The notes under the pieces were generated by a model. The model was not told the DNA's origin and ran no database searches. It worked only from the letters and a program-made list of their open reading frames with translations. Shown here in pieces: positions 17,730-26,839 of a stretch of 64,000 bases of DNA; the first letter of the stretch is position 1; each line of letters opens with the position of its first letter. Source of the DNA: Maridesulfovibrio sp. (lineage in GTDB: Bacteria > Desulfobacterota > Desulfovibrionia > Desulfovibrionales > Desulfovibrionaceae); assembly GCF_963667685.1 (NCBI RefSeq), contig NZ_OY763930.1, positions 465,001-529,000 on the forward strand. The letters run 5' to 3'. Made by a program: the position numbers and the translations under genes.

Positions 17730-18542
17730 TTAAGAAATAATAACCCCGGCGTAGGCTACGACTCTTTTATAATCCCCGGTAGCTTTACCGGAGTTGGTAT
17801 ACTCAATTAACCTGCCGGACGTAGCGCCGAGGACTTTGGCCGCAAACATACCCATGGTCATGGGCAGAACTCCGCACATACTGATCTGGTTGGAAGAAAC
17901 AATGGAATAAAGGTCCTTGGGGTCCATGCGGATGATCGCTTCCAACGCCATTGAATCCATCTTTTTGGCCTGATCAGAGGAAATAAAATGACTCATATCC
18001 GAACTGACCACTATGGAGACTGGCTCAGTATGGTTCTTGATAATTTCGGCCATGAATTCACCGGCCTTGCGCAGGCCGGAAGGGGACGCCGCTGAGACGC
18101 AGACCGGAATAATTTTCATGTCCGGGTTCAGACGATGCAGGAAGGGGACGATGACCTCAAGGGAGTGTTCCCTGGTATGGGCGGCCTCATTGGTAACGAA
18201 CCCGGCTCCGCTTTCAATCAATTTTGCGGCCAGCTCTTCATCCACATCCAGCTTACCTCCGGGAAACTCCCAACTGCCTTTACTCCATACAGAAAGAGGC
18301 GATCCCAACCCGGTATGATTAGGGCCGAGCAGAAAAACAGTGGAAGGAAGTCTGCTCTCGGCAATGGTTTTCCCGCAAGGTTCGCCTGAAAAAACATAAC
18401 CGGCATGGGGCACCATTACCAAACGGTCGTAGGGACCGCCCTGCGCCGGGGAAATGGAAGGCATATACTTTTTCAGCTCTTGATTAAGTTGTTCTGGGCT
18501 CTCTGGGTAAAAACGTCCGGCAACGACAGGCTGTCTATTCAT
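17730..18542 (-). CDS. MEMO/AmmeMemoRadiSam-B family protein
   Basis: The start is ATG 18542, because AAGGAAGG sits at good distance; the GTG six bases upstream is too close to it. The 270-residue product opens with RQPVVAGRFYPESPEQL and carries the MEMO landmarks VPHAGYVFSG, LLGPNHTG, EHSLEVIVPFL and SSDMSHF. These hold the histidines of the LigB-like metal-site fold. The usual neighbours of the AmmeMemoRadiSam cluster (AmmeR-like and radical SAM proteins) are not adjacent. It follows the large TPR gene by 18 bases. Biochemical function is unresolved; the fold suggests a metal-dependent redox or ring-cleavage ancestor. Confidence 0.88.
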   Translation of the reverse strand: MNRQPVVAGRFYPESPEQLNQELKKYMPSISPAQGGPYDRLVMVPHAGYVFSGEPCGKTIAESRLPSTVFLLGPNHTGLGSPLSVWSKGSWEFPGGKLDVDEELAAKLIESGAGFVTNEAAHTREHSLEVIVPFLHRLNPDMKIIPVCVSAASPSGLRKAGEFMAEIIKNHTEPVSIVVSSDMSHFISSDQAKKMDSMALEAIIRMDPKDLYSIVSSNQISMCGVLPMTMGMFAAKVLGATSGRLIEYTNSGKATGDYKRVVAYAGVIIS

Positions 18543-18560
18543 AACCACCTTCCTTAAATA

Positions 18561-21500
18561 TTATTGAAAAACCGGGTCCGGCTTGAACTTTGAAGCATCC
18601 TGTTCAATCTTATGTGTTTCCAGCGCAGAGGTTGCCAGACGCCCATAAAGATCTCCCGGCTTTTTCTCGGCTACTTCCTGCATCAATTTTTTCCACTCAC
18701 TCATTGCTCCGGCCTTTTCATACAGCTGAGCCAGACGGAAACGGGATGAAGCCCATTCCGGGTCGGAAAGCGGAATATATTTGTCATATTCAGCTGCCCA
18801 TTTAAGAGCTTCCCGGTAACGTCCGGAACTTTCCGCCGCGAAAATAGTCATAAGAATACAATCCTTGATCTTTTCACGGTCACCTCCGGTTCCCAGAAGC
18901 ATGGAAAGGGCTTCCTGCGCGTAGACAAAAACTTTTTTCAATTCCTTTTTCTTCATGGAAGACTTGGCCATGTAGTACATGGCATAAGCACGGGATGACT
19001 CCGGCAGGAGCAGATTGGACGCCAGTCCAGCCCAAAGCGGTGTGCTACGCTCTGTTTCGCCCAGATTTTCATATGCCATCGCCTGTGCGTATTCAATATG
19101 GACCTTCTGCTTGGGATCGAGCTTCCAGCCGTCTTTGGCAAGATCGACAAGTTTAGTAACCTTGCTCCAAGCCTGCCCATCAACATAGATACCAAGTGCC
19201 ATATCAAGAGCCATGGCTGAATATTTAGGAACTTCATCTCCCTGCAAATAACGTTCGATTAATTCCAGAGCTTTTTGCGGCTGCTGCTTTTTCCAGAAGC
19301 TGAGAGCAACTCCGAGTCTGGTTTCATCATTTACATCTTTGCCTTCATTATTCTTCTTGGCGTATTTATTCCAGTAATCAACGACGCGACCATAATTCTC
19401 GTCTTTAACCAGCTCTGGAACCGCTTTATCAAAAACCCGTGTCCCCAGTTCACTGGCTCTGTCACGCAATCCGCTTCGCGGATACTTATCCAGAAAATCC
19501 TGCACTGCTCCCAGGCAGTCGCCGTACTTCTTGTTCCAGTAATACCACATTGCGAGTTTGAGTTGAGCGAGGGGAGCCAAGGGGCTTTCCGGAAATTTTT
19601 CAACAATATGAGTATAGATTTTCTGAGGGCGCAGGTTGTACGGCCGGTCAAAAACCTTATCCATCTGACTCATGCTTGGATCATCGTAGATGCCTTCCTC
19701 AGCAAGACGCATCATGGAGACAAGGCCACCTTCCTTATCAGGAAAATCTTTAGCCGCCTTTTCGTAAATCTCCTTGGCAGCTGTTTTATCTCCGGTCTTG
19801 AGATAGATATCACCGATACGTGCCAGCACTATGTCTGCTTCCGGGGCTTCAGGCGCGAGGTTATAGTAGGCCCAATAGTTTTCACGGGCATCATTAATCT
19901 TGCCCAGCCTGTTCTGGGTGTTTGCAGCCATCAGCAGAAAACGCAGATCTTCAATGTAAAAGCGTGGCCAACGTTTATCAATATAATCAATTATCTGAAA
20001 AGCCTGTTCATCATATCCGAGAGCATCCAATGCCTTGGCCAGACCTATTGCGGCATCACGGACGATCTTACTGTCCGGATACATCTGGACCAGATACTGA
20101 AACTGATCCGCGGCCTTCTCATACTCTTTCATGCCCAGGTAATATTCACCCCAATAGTAACTGATATACGGAATATTAGGATCGTTGGGATATTGTGATT
20201 TCAGTAAATTAAAATATGCCTTGGCCTCAGGCATGTTGCCGACTTTCAGATTCAACAGACCGAGGTTGAGCAATGCCATAGGTACATTGGGAGACTTGGT
20301 ATCCGCATTCATGGCTTCCATCCATGCGCTGGCGATCTCACCATAGTTATCGGCCATTTTGTCACGGTTAAACTCGGTCAAGGCTTCAGCTTTACCGTAA
20401 AGAGCGCGCATACGCATATCCTGCGGCAGACCGTTCATCAGCGAAACTTCGGTAAAACCTGAAATAGCAGCTTCAATCTCACCCTCATCGAGAGCACTTT
20501 CAGCGGCAAGCAGGACACCCTTTGCAACCTTGATCCGGTCCTCGGGACTTGGCTGCTTTTCACCTCCGTCTCCTTCCCCTGCATCAGCGCCATCTCCACC
20601 TTCGTTGAGCTGACCGGAATCTTCAACAGGATAGGCATCTGATTCAGATATTGACTGCTCGCCTTCTACTGCTTCATCCCTGACACTCGCATTCGCAACT
20701 TTTGGAGTATCTCCGCCTTTTTCTTTAAGCGGTGGAGAGTCAGTCGCTTCAAACGAATCACCATTTTTCTGAGGAGGAGCAACCTGACCGGAAACACCTG
20801 AATCCGGCGGAGCGACCGGCCCCCCGGTCTGTCCTGAAACTTCACCTGAAACTTTACCACCCTGAGAGGGCGGTGGAGAAATCTGCCCGCTGACACTACC
20901 GGAAGCACTACTTTCCTGAGTAGGTGGCGGGGCTATACGGCCGGTAACGCTTCCAGAAGCCTGCTCTTCCTGAGCTGAGGGCGGAGCTATGCGGCCGGTA
21001 ACGCTTCCAGAAGCCTGCTCTTCCTGAGCTGAGGGCGGAGCTATGCGGCCGGTAACCCTTCCAGAGGCCTGCTCTTCCTGAGCTGAGGGCGGAACGACAT
21101 TACCTGATGCACTACCTGATTCACTCACAGCGGACTGCGGCGCAGACGGAACCGCACCGGATGCTGGGTCACCTTCAGGCACATCTCCCCTGTATTCAGA
21201 ATCTTCAGTAACCGGAGCTTCAGTAACAACAGGAGTATCAGCGACTTTATCAAGCGCTGCATCAATTTCATCATCATAACTTTCCCCGGAGTCATTGGCA
21301 GACGGAGGAACAATGGCACCGCCGACAGAACCACCGGGATAAACAGGATTTATACTGCCGGAGACCTGCCCGCCTACGCTGCCACCGGTCTGGGGAACTT
21401 CATCTTCCCCTGCAACCGGGGTGACACGCTTTCCAGCTCTGGCCGGCGGTATAGAAGTATCCACAGGCTGAGCCTTTCCCGGACCGACCATCGCGACCGG

Positions 21501-22217
21501 AGCACGGTAAGTATACGGAACTGAATAAAAAGGACGTTTCGCCGGCTGAACCGGAACCTGCTTAGCGGGATCTGCTATTTCCTGAGCTTGATCAAGATCC
21601 TCTTTCAGCACCGGTGATGCATCAGCATCAGGAAGATCGACTTCGGCGATAACAGGAGGTGTTTCTTTTCTCTCCACTACCTTTTGCTCGTTTGCATTTT
21701 CCTGTGCAGCACTTTGTGCAGCGGACTTTTTACGTGCTGCTCCTTCTGCCGCAGCTTTCTTGCGTGCCGCTTTTTTACGTTCGGCTTCCTGCTGTGCTTT
21801 TTCTTTTGAAGAACGCCACTTTGAACCGATAGGATCACGGAAAAATTGAATTTGCATCTGCCCGTTTCCGGCAGGCATACGAATAAAACCGAAACCACTC
21901 GTTCTGGTCCCGATAGTAATGGAACTTGGTCCCATCTTAAGGGAATTTACTATGCGAAGGGAGGATAAGGGTGCCGGAACAGGCTGTTTTTCAGCCTTAA
22001 GCGCATTCTTAGGAAAAGAAACAGTTATCTGCTGCCGTCCTGTCCGGGACACTTTTCCCGAAAGATTCTTCTGATCAAAGACAAGACGTATGGAATCCAT
22101 GTCGGCCTTAGTATTTATAAAATATTCTAAGGCGTAACCAGGATGGGGGCAGGCGAGACAAAAAATGACCGCCAGAGAAAGGAGCCGGAAAAATCCGGTA
22201 AGTCGGCTAAGCGTCAC
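18561..22217 (-). CDS. Very large secreted TPR protein with 54-bp tandem repeats
   Basis: A 1218-residue protein. The start is GTG 22217; no in-frame ATG precedes the signal peptide (hydrophobic residues ~10-28, ending ALEYF), though the RBS is weak. Residues ~30-130 resemble an AMIN-like beta domain. A charged Ala/Lys/Glu-rich coil follows (~135-190). Residues ~190-560 are a disordered Pro/Gly/Ser segment with near-identical 18-residue repeats (SGSVTGRIAPPSAQEEQA). The last ~650 residues are TPR-like helices (EAKAYFNLLKSQYPNDP, AADQFQYLVQMYPDSK). This AMIN-linker-TPR layout resembles polar hub proteins such as FimV, suggesting a periplasmic scaffold; this is inference. It is probably co-transcribed with the sigma-54 activator upstream (60-base gap). 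Confidence 0.8.
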   Translation of the reverse strand: MTLSRLTGFFRLLSLAVIFCLACPHPGYALEYFINTKADMDSIRLVFDQKNLSGKVSRTGRQQITVSFPKNALKAEKQPVPAPLSSLRIVNSLKMGPSSITIGTRTSGFGFIRMPAGNGQMQIQFFRDPIGSKWRSSKEKAQQEAERKKAARKKAAAEGAARKKSAAQSAAQENANEQKVVERKETPPVIAEVDLPDADASPVLKEDLDQAQEIADPAKQVPVQPAKRPFYSVPYTYRAPVAMVGPGKAQPVDTSIPPARAGKRVTPVAGEDEVPQTGGSVGGQVSGSINPVYPGGSVGGAIVPPSANDSGESYDDEIDAALDKVADTPVVTEAPVTEDSEYRGDVPEGDPASGAVPSAPQSAVSESGSASGNVVPPSAQEEQASGRVTGRIAPPSAQEEQASGSVTGRIAPPSAQEEQASGSVTGRIAPPPTQESSASGSVSGQISPPPSQGGKVSGEVSGQTGGPVAPPDSGVSGQVAPPQKNGDSFEATDSPPLKEKGGDTPKVANASVRDEAVEGEQSISESDAYPVEDSGQLNEGGDGADAGEGDGGEKQPSPEDRIKVAKGVLLAAESALDEGEIEAAISGFTEVSLMNGLPQDMRMRALYGKAEALTEFNRDKMADNYGEIASAWMEAMNADTKSPNVPMALLNLGLLNLKVGNMPEAKAYFNLLKSQYPNDPNIPYISYYWGEYYLGMKEYEKAADQFQYLVQMYPDSKIVRDAAIGLAKALDALGYDEQAFQIIDYIDKRWPRFYIEDLRFLLMAANTQNRLGKINDARENYWAYYNLAPEAPEADIVLARIGDIYLKTGDKTAAKEIYEKAAKDFPDKEGGLVSMMRLAEEGIYDDPSMSQMDKVFDRPYNLRPQKIYTHIVEKFPESPLAPLAQLKLAMWYYWNKKYGDCLGAVQDFLDKYPRSGLRDRASELGTRVFDKAVPELVKDENYGRVVDYWNKYAKKNNEGKDVNDETRLGVALSFWKKQQPQKALELIERYLQGDEVPKYSAMALDMALGIYVDGQAWSKVTKLVDLAKDGWKLDPKQKVHIEYAQAMAYENLGETERSTPLWAGLASNLLLPESSRAYAMYYMAKSSMKKKELKKVFVYAQEALSMLLGTGGDREKIKDCILMTIFAAESSGRYREALKWAAEYDKYIPLSDPEWASSRFRLAQLYEKAGAMSEWKKLMQEVAEKKPGDLYGRLATSALETHKIEQDASKFKPDPVFQ
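20930..21095. repeat. In-frame 54-bp tandem repeats inside the TPR gene
   Basis: Three successive copies of a 54-base unit (18 codons, SGSVTGRIAPPSAQEEQA with small variants) are almost identical at the DNA level, and degenerate copies flank both sides. The length is a multiple of 3, so copy-number changes would not break the reading frame. Confidence 0.85.
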
Positions 22218-22277
22218 AATCAGTTATCGTTGCAAAATTCCTGCCTACCCCTCAAAAACTCCACGACTTTTAAAAAA

Positions 22278-23294
22278 TTAAACTTCAAGATTCCTCTTTT
22301 TAATTTTTTCAATCAGTGTGGTCCGCTTAACTCCTAGCAGCTCTGCAGCCTTATTTTTCACGCTGCCTGCCTTCTCTAGAGCCTCTATCACAAGCCGGTC
22401 CTCGATCTTTTCCAGAAAATCCTTAAGCCCATTGGCCCCATGTTCTTCCATATCTGCGAGAGTCGGCCAATTGAAACCAACAGGCTGCATTAACTCTGCA
22501 ACCTTTTTCTTGGGTTCCTTGCCAACATCTTTCCATATCTTTTCCGGCAGATCGTCAGGAACAATCTCATCCTCATCACAGAGGATGCACATGCGTTCCA
22601 TAAAATTCTCAAGTTCACGGACATTGCCGGGCCAAGTATAAGAGACCAGCATATCGGCCGCATCAGGATGAACCTTCAGCTGATCCATATCCTTATCTTC
22701 GCAAAAACGGGCAAGGAAATGACTGGCCAGCAGAAGCACATCCCCACCTCTTTCGCGCAGTGGCGGGAGGTGCATGGGAATAACATTCAGGCGGTAAAAA
22801 AGATCCTCACGGAATCTTCCGGCGGCAACTTCGGTTTCAAGGTCACGGTTGGTGGCAGCTACAATACGCACGTCCACCTTTTTAATGGAAGTCCCGCCGA
22901 CACGTTCAATTTCTTTTTCCTGCAGAACCCTTAGGATCTTCACCTGCAGACTGAGATCCATTTCCCCGATCTCATCAAGAAAGATAGTTCCGCCGTCCGC
23001 CAGTTCAAAACGGCCCGGACGAGACCGCACTGCATGAGTAAAAGCACCCTTCTCATGCCCGAAAAGTTCAGATTCAAGCAGTTCCTTGGGAATTGCGCCG
23101 CAGTTTACAGGAACAAAAGGCTTTTCTTTACGTTTACTGTTGCGGTGCAAGGCACGCACAAGCAGCTCTTTACCCGTACCGGACTCCCCGGTGACCAGCA
23201 CGGTACTGTCTGTAGGCGCTACCTTTGCCAGAATTGCAAAGACCTCCTTAAGCGCAGGACTGTTTCCAATTATTCCACATAAATTAAGAGCCAT
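22278..23294 (-). CDS. Sigma-54-dependent activator lacking a sensory domain
   Basis: A 338-residue protein that starts directly with the AAA+ domain. Walker A is GESGTGKE (36-43), the sigma-54-contact loop reads GAFTHA (83-88) instead of the usual GAFTGA, and Walker B is [10 protein letters not shown] (101-110), followed by an arginine-finger region. A Fis-type HTH lies at the C-terminus ([22 protein letters not shown]). The missing receiver/GAF domain means control must be by expression, a partner protein or ligand on the AAA+ core. It lies upstream of the big TPR gene on the same strand. Possible targets include the sigma-54 flagellar promoters in this window, but that is only inference. 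Confidence 0.9.
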   Translation of the reverse strand: MALNLCGIIGNSPALKEVFAILAKVAPTDSTVLVTGESGTGKELLVRALHRNSKRKEKPFVPVNCGAIPKELLESELFGHEKGAFTHAVRSRPGRFELADGGTIFLDEIGEMDLSLQVKILRVLQEKEIERVGGTSIKKVDVRIVAATNRDLETEVAAGRFREDLFYRLNVIPMHLPPLRERGGDVLLLASHFLARFCEDKDMDQLKVHPDAADMLVSYTWPGNVRELENFMERMCILCDEDEIVPDDLPEKIWKDVGKEPKKKVAELMQPVGFNWPTLADMEEHGANGLKDFLEKIEDRLVIEALEKAGSVKNKAAELLGVKRTTLIEKIKKRNLEV

Positions 23295-23410
23295 TCGGCC
23301 TCCAAAATTATTCTAGTCCGGGGAACTTTCTGCACTGTTCCGCCTTGTACTGATTTTCCAAAAATATTTTTATGGAAAACCTTACACATTCACTGTCAAT
23401 GAAATGACAC

Positions 23411-23475
23411 AAAGTCAATATGCAAGTCGATTTTTCTTGCAAAAATCAATGAAAAAACAGTCAAATATTGACTTT
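23411..23475. promoter_or_regulatory. Nested dyads upstream of the sigma-54 activator gene
   Basis: AAAGTCAATAT (23411-23421) is perfectly complementary to 23465-23475, and inside it TGCAAG (23421-23426) pairs with CTTGCA (23436-23441). The copies place TTGACT-like -35 elements toward the regulator gene. Function is inferred; no known box was recognised. Confidence 0.35.
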
Positions 23476-23494
23476 TAACTCCAGGCTCAAAAAT

Positions 23495-24907
23495 CTATTC
23501 CATATCCTCAAGTTCCCGGCCGCTGGTCTCCCTGAGACAAAAGAGTACAAAGAAAAAAGACAATACTGCAAAAAAAGCATATATTGAATAAGTTACCCCC
23601 AATCCAGCCCACTGAACAAGAGAAGGGAACGAAGCGGAAACAATGAAGTTTGCCACCCATTGCGCCCCGGTACCGAGTGCCAATGCTGAGGCACGGATGC
23701 GGTTATTGAACATTTCACCAAGAAGAACCCAGACCACCGGCCCCCACGAAAAACCAAAGCAGAAGACATAAAGATTTGCTGAGTATAGTGCGGTTGTGGC
23801 TGAAGCGCCGTGCAGAACCGGATGCCCGGAAGAATCAAGCGGTGCATTCCCGAACAGATAGGCAAGAATACCAAGTGTGACAATCATTCCGAGAGAGCCG
23901 GCGAGCAAAAGCGGTTTGCGTCCTACCCGGTCAATAAGGGCGATGGCCACCAGTGTGGTAACAATATTCACGACTCCGGTAATAACTGTGATCCACAGGG
24001 AATTCTCTTCCGAGAATCCGACACTGCGCCAGAGCATGGAACCATAATAAAAAATAACATTTATACCGACAAACTGCTGCAAGACCGAAAGCCCCAACCC
24101 GACCCAGACAACTGGTTTGAGACCGGCCTTGCCTTTAATGGCAGCAAAAGAAGCTTGCCCTTCAGCCTTGAGAGTGAATTTAATCTCCTCAATCTTTTCA
24201 ACCACACTTTCGCCCAACACCCTGCCAAGGATATGTCCGGCCTCTTTTTCACGCCCGGTCCCGATCAGGTAACGCGGTGACTCGGGGATCATCAGCGCCG
24301 CAAAGCCGTAAATAAGTGCAGGCGGAACCTCGGCCCAAAACATCCAGCGCCATGCTTCAACCCCCAACCAGAGTTCGTTATCCGCTGATCCTCCTGCAAA
24401 TTCGACTAGCGTATAATTGCTGAGCATGGCCACAAAAATACCCGCAACAATAGCAAGCTGCTGCAAAGATCCGAATCGTCCTCTCAGACTGGCCGGAGAG
24501 ATTTCCGCAATGTAGGCCGGGGTGATTGCGCTGGACAGGCCGATGCCCACTCCGCCCATAAAACGCCAGAAAATAAAATCCCATACGCTGACAGGCAATC
24601 CGGACCCGACTCCGCTGGCAGTGAAAAGCAATGCGGAAATAAGCATGGGCTTGATACGGCCATAGCGATCTGAAACCGGTCCGGAAAGCAAAGCACCAAA
24701 TGCAGATCCAATCAACGCAAGAGAAACGGACATCCCTACCAGCACCGGCCCGACATTAAAATGAGCCCCAAGAGCAACAACCGCCCCATTAATCACAGCG
24801 GTGTCAAAACCGAAAAGAAAGCCGCCAAGCGCAGCGGCAACAGAAATCAGGAGGACAAAATAGATAGAGGCCGATTGTTTGAAGCCAGAAGCCTTACCAG
24901 CGGACAT
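23495..24907 (-). CDS. Sugar porter, major facilitator superfamily
   Basis: The start is ATG 24907 with AGAGG upstream; the longer reading adds a non-homologous hydrophobic tail. The 470-residue protein has 12 predicted membrane helices and sugar-porter signatures: GFLFGFDTAVINGA in helix 1, the GRxxGG-type loop (RYGRIKP, DRVGRKPLLLAG) and PESPRYLI after helix 6. QQFVGINVIFYYG in helix 7 is a typical sugar-binding motif. It is probably a proton-coupled hexose or pentose importer. The gene stands alone, with no sugar kinase next to it, so the substrate cannot be named. Confidence 0.9.
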   Translation of the reverse strand: MSAGKASGFKQSASIYFVLLISVAAALGGFLFGFDTAVINGAVVALGAHFNVGPVLVGMSVSLALIGSAFGALLSGPVSDRYGRIKPMLISALLFTASGVGSGLPVSVWDFIFWRFMGGVGIGLSSAITPAYIAEISPASLRGRFGSLQQLAIVAGIFVAMLSNYTLVEFAGGSADNELWLGVEAWRWMFWAEVPPALIYGFAALMIPESPRYLIGTGREKEAGHILGRVLGESVVEKIEEIKFTLKAEGQASFAAIKGKAGLKPVVWVGLGLSVLQQFVGINVIFYYGSMLWRSVGFSEENSLWITVITGVVNIVTTLVAIALIDRVGRKPLLLAGSLGMIVTLGILAYLFGNAPLDSSGHPVLHGASATTALYSANLYVFCFGFSWGPVVWVLLGEMFNNRIRASALALGTGAQWVANFIVSASFPSLVQWAGLGVTYSIYAFFAVLSFFFVLFCLRETSGRELEDME

Positions 24908-25011
24908 GCTAAACCTCTTGAAGTTGAAAAATAACATCGAAGCAGCAGTAACAAACAATACAAGCTGTTACCACACTCTGCGTAACAATGTCATCACAAC
25001 TTCAAGGCAAG

Positions 25012-25056
25012 CGCAAAAAAAGGGAGACACCGACCAAAGTCAGCCTCTCCCTTTTC
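25012..25056 (-). terminator. Intrinsic terminator of the FAD oxidoreductase gene
   Basis: On the minus strand AAAAGGGAGA pairs with TCTCCCTTTT and is followed by more Ts (total run of seven), giving a standard Rho-independent terminator. Confidence 0.8.
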
Positions 25057-25115
25057 ATGGTATATTTTCTCAATCCCCGGCAAGGCCAAAACTATTAAAA
25101 GTTTTTGGGATTTTT

Positions 25116-25158
25116 AAGACCTTTTTCCAAAAAGGTCTTAAGCCGCCGGAGGCGAAAT
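25116..25158. repeat. Interspersed intergenic repeat copy 2 with hairpin
   Basis: AAGACCTTTTT (25116-25126) and AAAAAGGTCTT (25129-25139) form a near-perfect palindrome, followed immediately by GCCGCCGGAGGCGAAAT (25142-25158), identical to 6612-6628. It lies in the 3' region of the FAD oxidoreductase gene. Confidence 0.6.
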
Positions 25159-25186
25159 CATTTCAGTAAGAACACGTAGCGCAACT

Positions 25187-26593
25187 CTATTTTTTAGCCC
25201 GCTTGGCAATCTCTTTAGCTGGAATAATTCCGGTTGCGGATGCGGAAACAATGTTCCCGGCAACTCCCGGACCGTCACCGGCCACGAAGAGTCCCTCGAG
25301 AGCGGTTTCGAGCTGGTTGCTGGTTTCCACCTGAGTGGAGAAAAACTTGATTTCAGGTGCGTAGAGCAGGGTTTCCTCATTGGCAACACCGGGCACTACG
25401 TCGTTGAGTTTTTCAAGACCTTCGATGAGGTTACGCACGATACGCTCGGGCAGGGCCATAGCAATATCACCGCAGGTAACGTTCTTCATAGTCGGCTCAA
25501 CAAAGCTGTTGCGTACACGGTTCCATGTGGAACGGCGGCCGCGCTTGAGATCACCAAACCGCTGAAGAATAGGTTTACCGCCACCGATGATGGTAGCCAG
25601 TTTACCGATGGATTCACCGTAAGCCTGATTATCTGTCACCGGTTCTTCAAGCACCACCTTGGAGAGGAAAGCGAAGTTTGTGTTCTCGGATTTCTTATCC
25701 ATATAGGCATGTCCGTTTACGCAGACAAAATCCTGATAGTTTTCAAGAGCTACAAATCCACCCTGGTTGGTACAGAAAGTACGTACCTGATCATCGTAGG
25801 TATTGGTGCGGATGAAAAAAGTGGGGTCATAGATCACAGAACAGAGATCGCGCATAATGTCACCGTGAACTTCCACACGAACGCCGACCTCAATACCGCG
25901 CTGGGTGATAGCCAGATCGTGCTTCTTGGCAACATTTCCCATCCACTCGGAACCGACACGACCCGGCGCGAGGATGACATTCCTAGCTCTGTATTCAGCT
26001 TTCTTGGTCACAACACCGGCCAGTTCGCCGTTTTCGATAAGAATATCTTCAACGTGTTCACCGGTACGGAAAGTTACCCCTTTCTCCATGCAGTATTTAG
26101 CCATTCCGGCAATGTGGCCGGGCAGGTTGTCACTGCCAAGGTGCTTTTGTTTGATCAAAAGCAGGTCGATACCATGTTTAAGGGCGTCTTTGCGAATATT
26201 TTTAGCTTCATCCATGTTAGTCGGGTAAACCTGACCATCCATGTTGAAACGGTTGAAAATCACTTCAGTTTCGTCGATGAGCGCTTTGGCCTCTGAAACC
26301 GACATGAACTGAGTAAGATCGGTCTTACCGAGCTTGTGAATATAGTTGAGCTTACCGTCGGAAAAAAGGCCAGCCCCGCCGACGCCGGACAGGATGTTGC
26401 ACGGTTTGCATTTAATGCATTCCTGATCCCCGGTTATGGGGCAATGTCTTTTGAGAGAATCCTTTCCCCTTTCAATGACCAGAACATCAAGGTCAGTGTT
26501 CTCGCCAAGATAGTAGGCTGCGAATAGTCCCGCAGGGCCTCCGCCGACAATAATTACATCAAACTCTTTTTTCCCGTTATCTTTCGGGCTCAT
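25187..26593 (-). CDS. FAD-dependent oxidoreductase (COG2509-type)
   Basis: The start is ATG 26593 with GGAG 7 bases upstream; an upstream in-frame reading adds 20 unsupported residues. The 468-residue protein has an N-terminal FAD Rossmann motif (VGGGPAG, 16-22) and the family's cysteine segment CPITGDQECIKCKPCN, then GVGGAGLFSDGKLNY. A C-terminal GDGPGVAGNIVSASATG closes the FAD fold. The COG2509 family is uncharacterised biochemically, with geranylgeranyl-reductase-like relatives. It is monocistronic and the substrate is unknown. Confidence 0.88.
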   Translation of the reverse strand: MSPKDNGKKEFDVIIVGGGPAGLFAAYYLGENTDLDVLVIERGKDSLKRHCPITGDQECIKCKPCNILSGVGGAGLFSDGKLNYIHKLGKTDLTQFMSVSEAKALIDETEVIFNRFNMDGQVYPTNMDEAKNIRKDALKHGIDLLLIKQKHLGSDNLPGHIAGMAKYCMEKGVTFRTGEHVEDILIENGELAGVVTKKAEYRARNVILAPGRVGSEWMGNVAKKHDLAITQRGIEVGVRVEVHGDIMRDLCSVIYDPTFFIRTNTYDDQVRTFCTNQGGFVALENYQDFVCVNGHAYMDKKSENTNFAFLSKVVLEEPVTDNQAYGESIGKLATIIGGGKPILQRFGDLKRGRRSTWNRVRNSFVEPTMKNVTCGDIAMALPERIVRNLIEGLEKLNDVVPGVANEETLLYAPEIKFFSTQVETSNQLETALEGLFVAGDGPGVAGNIVSASATGIIPAKEIAKRAKK

Positions 26594-26785
26594 AATATTC
26601 TCCAAGTATTGGTCTTTTTTGCCTGCTCTGCACAATCCACGCAGACATGCCAATATACGCTTTTACCCAGAATTTAGCAAAAAGACAAGTGCTAATTATT
26701 TTTTTTCAAATAAACAAAAAACAGCTTTTTTACAGATACTTACAATCAAAACATCAGTAAACACCCCTGGCATGAACCAAGACCC

Positions 26786-26814
26786 TTGACCCAGCTCAAT
26801 TACTTTTCTAAATA
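26786..26814 (+). promoter_or_regulatory. Sigma-70-type promoter of the Rrf2 gene
   Basis: TTGACC (26786-26791) and TAAATA (26809-26814) with a 17-base spacer, 25 bases before the ATG. An RNA start near 26821 leaves a short leader containing AAAGGAAA. Confidence 0.6.
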
Positions 26815-26839
26815 ATCAAATAAACCAAAAGGAAATTTC

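Noticed and set aside
19275-20198. 307-codon plus-strand ORF inside the large TPR gene
   Set aside because: It lies entirely opposite the TPR repeats, whose minus-strand protein is clearly coding; no RBS or motif.
20930-21095. Tandem repeats considered as a CRISPR array
   Set aside because: The units are contiguous, have no unique spacers and encode an in-frame protein repeat.
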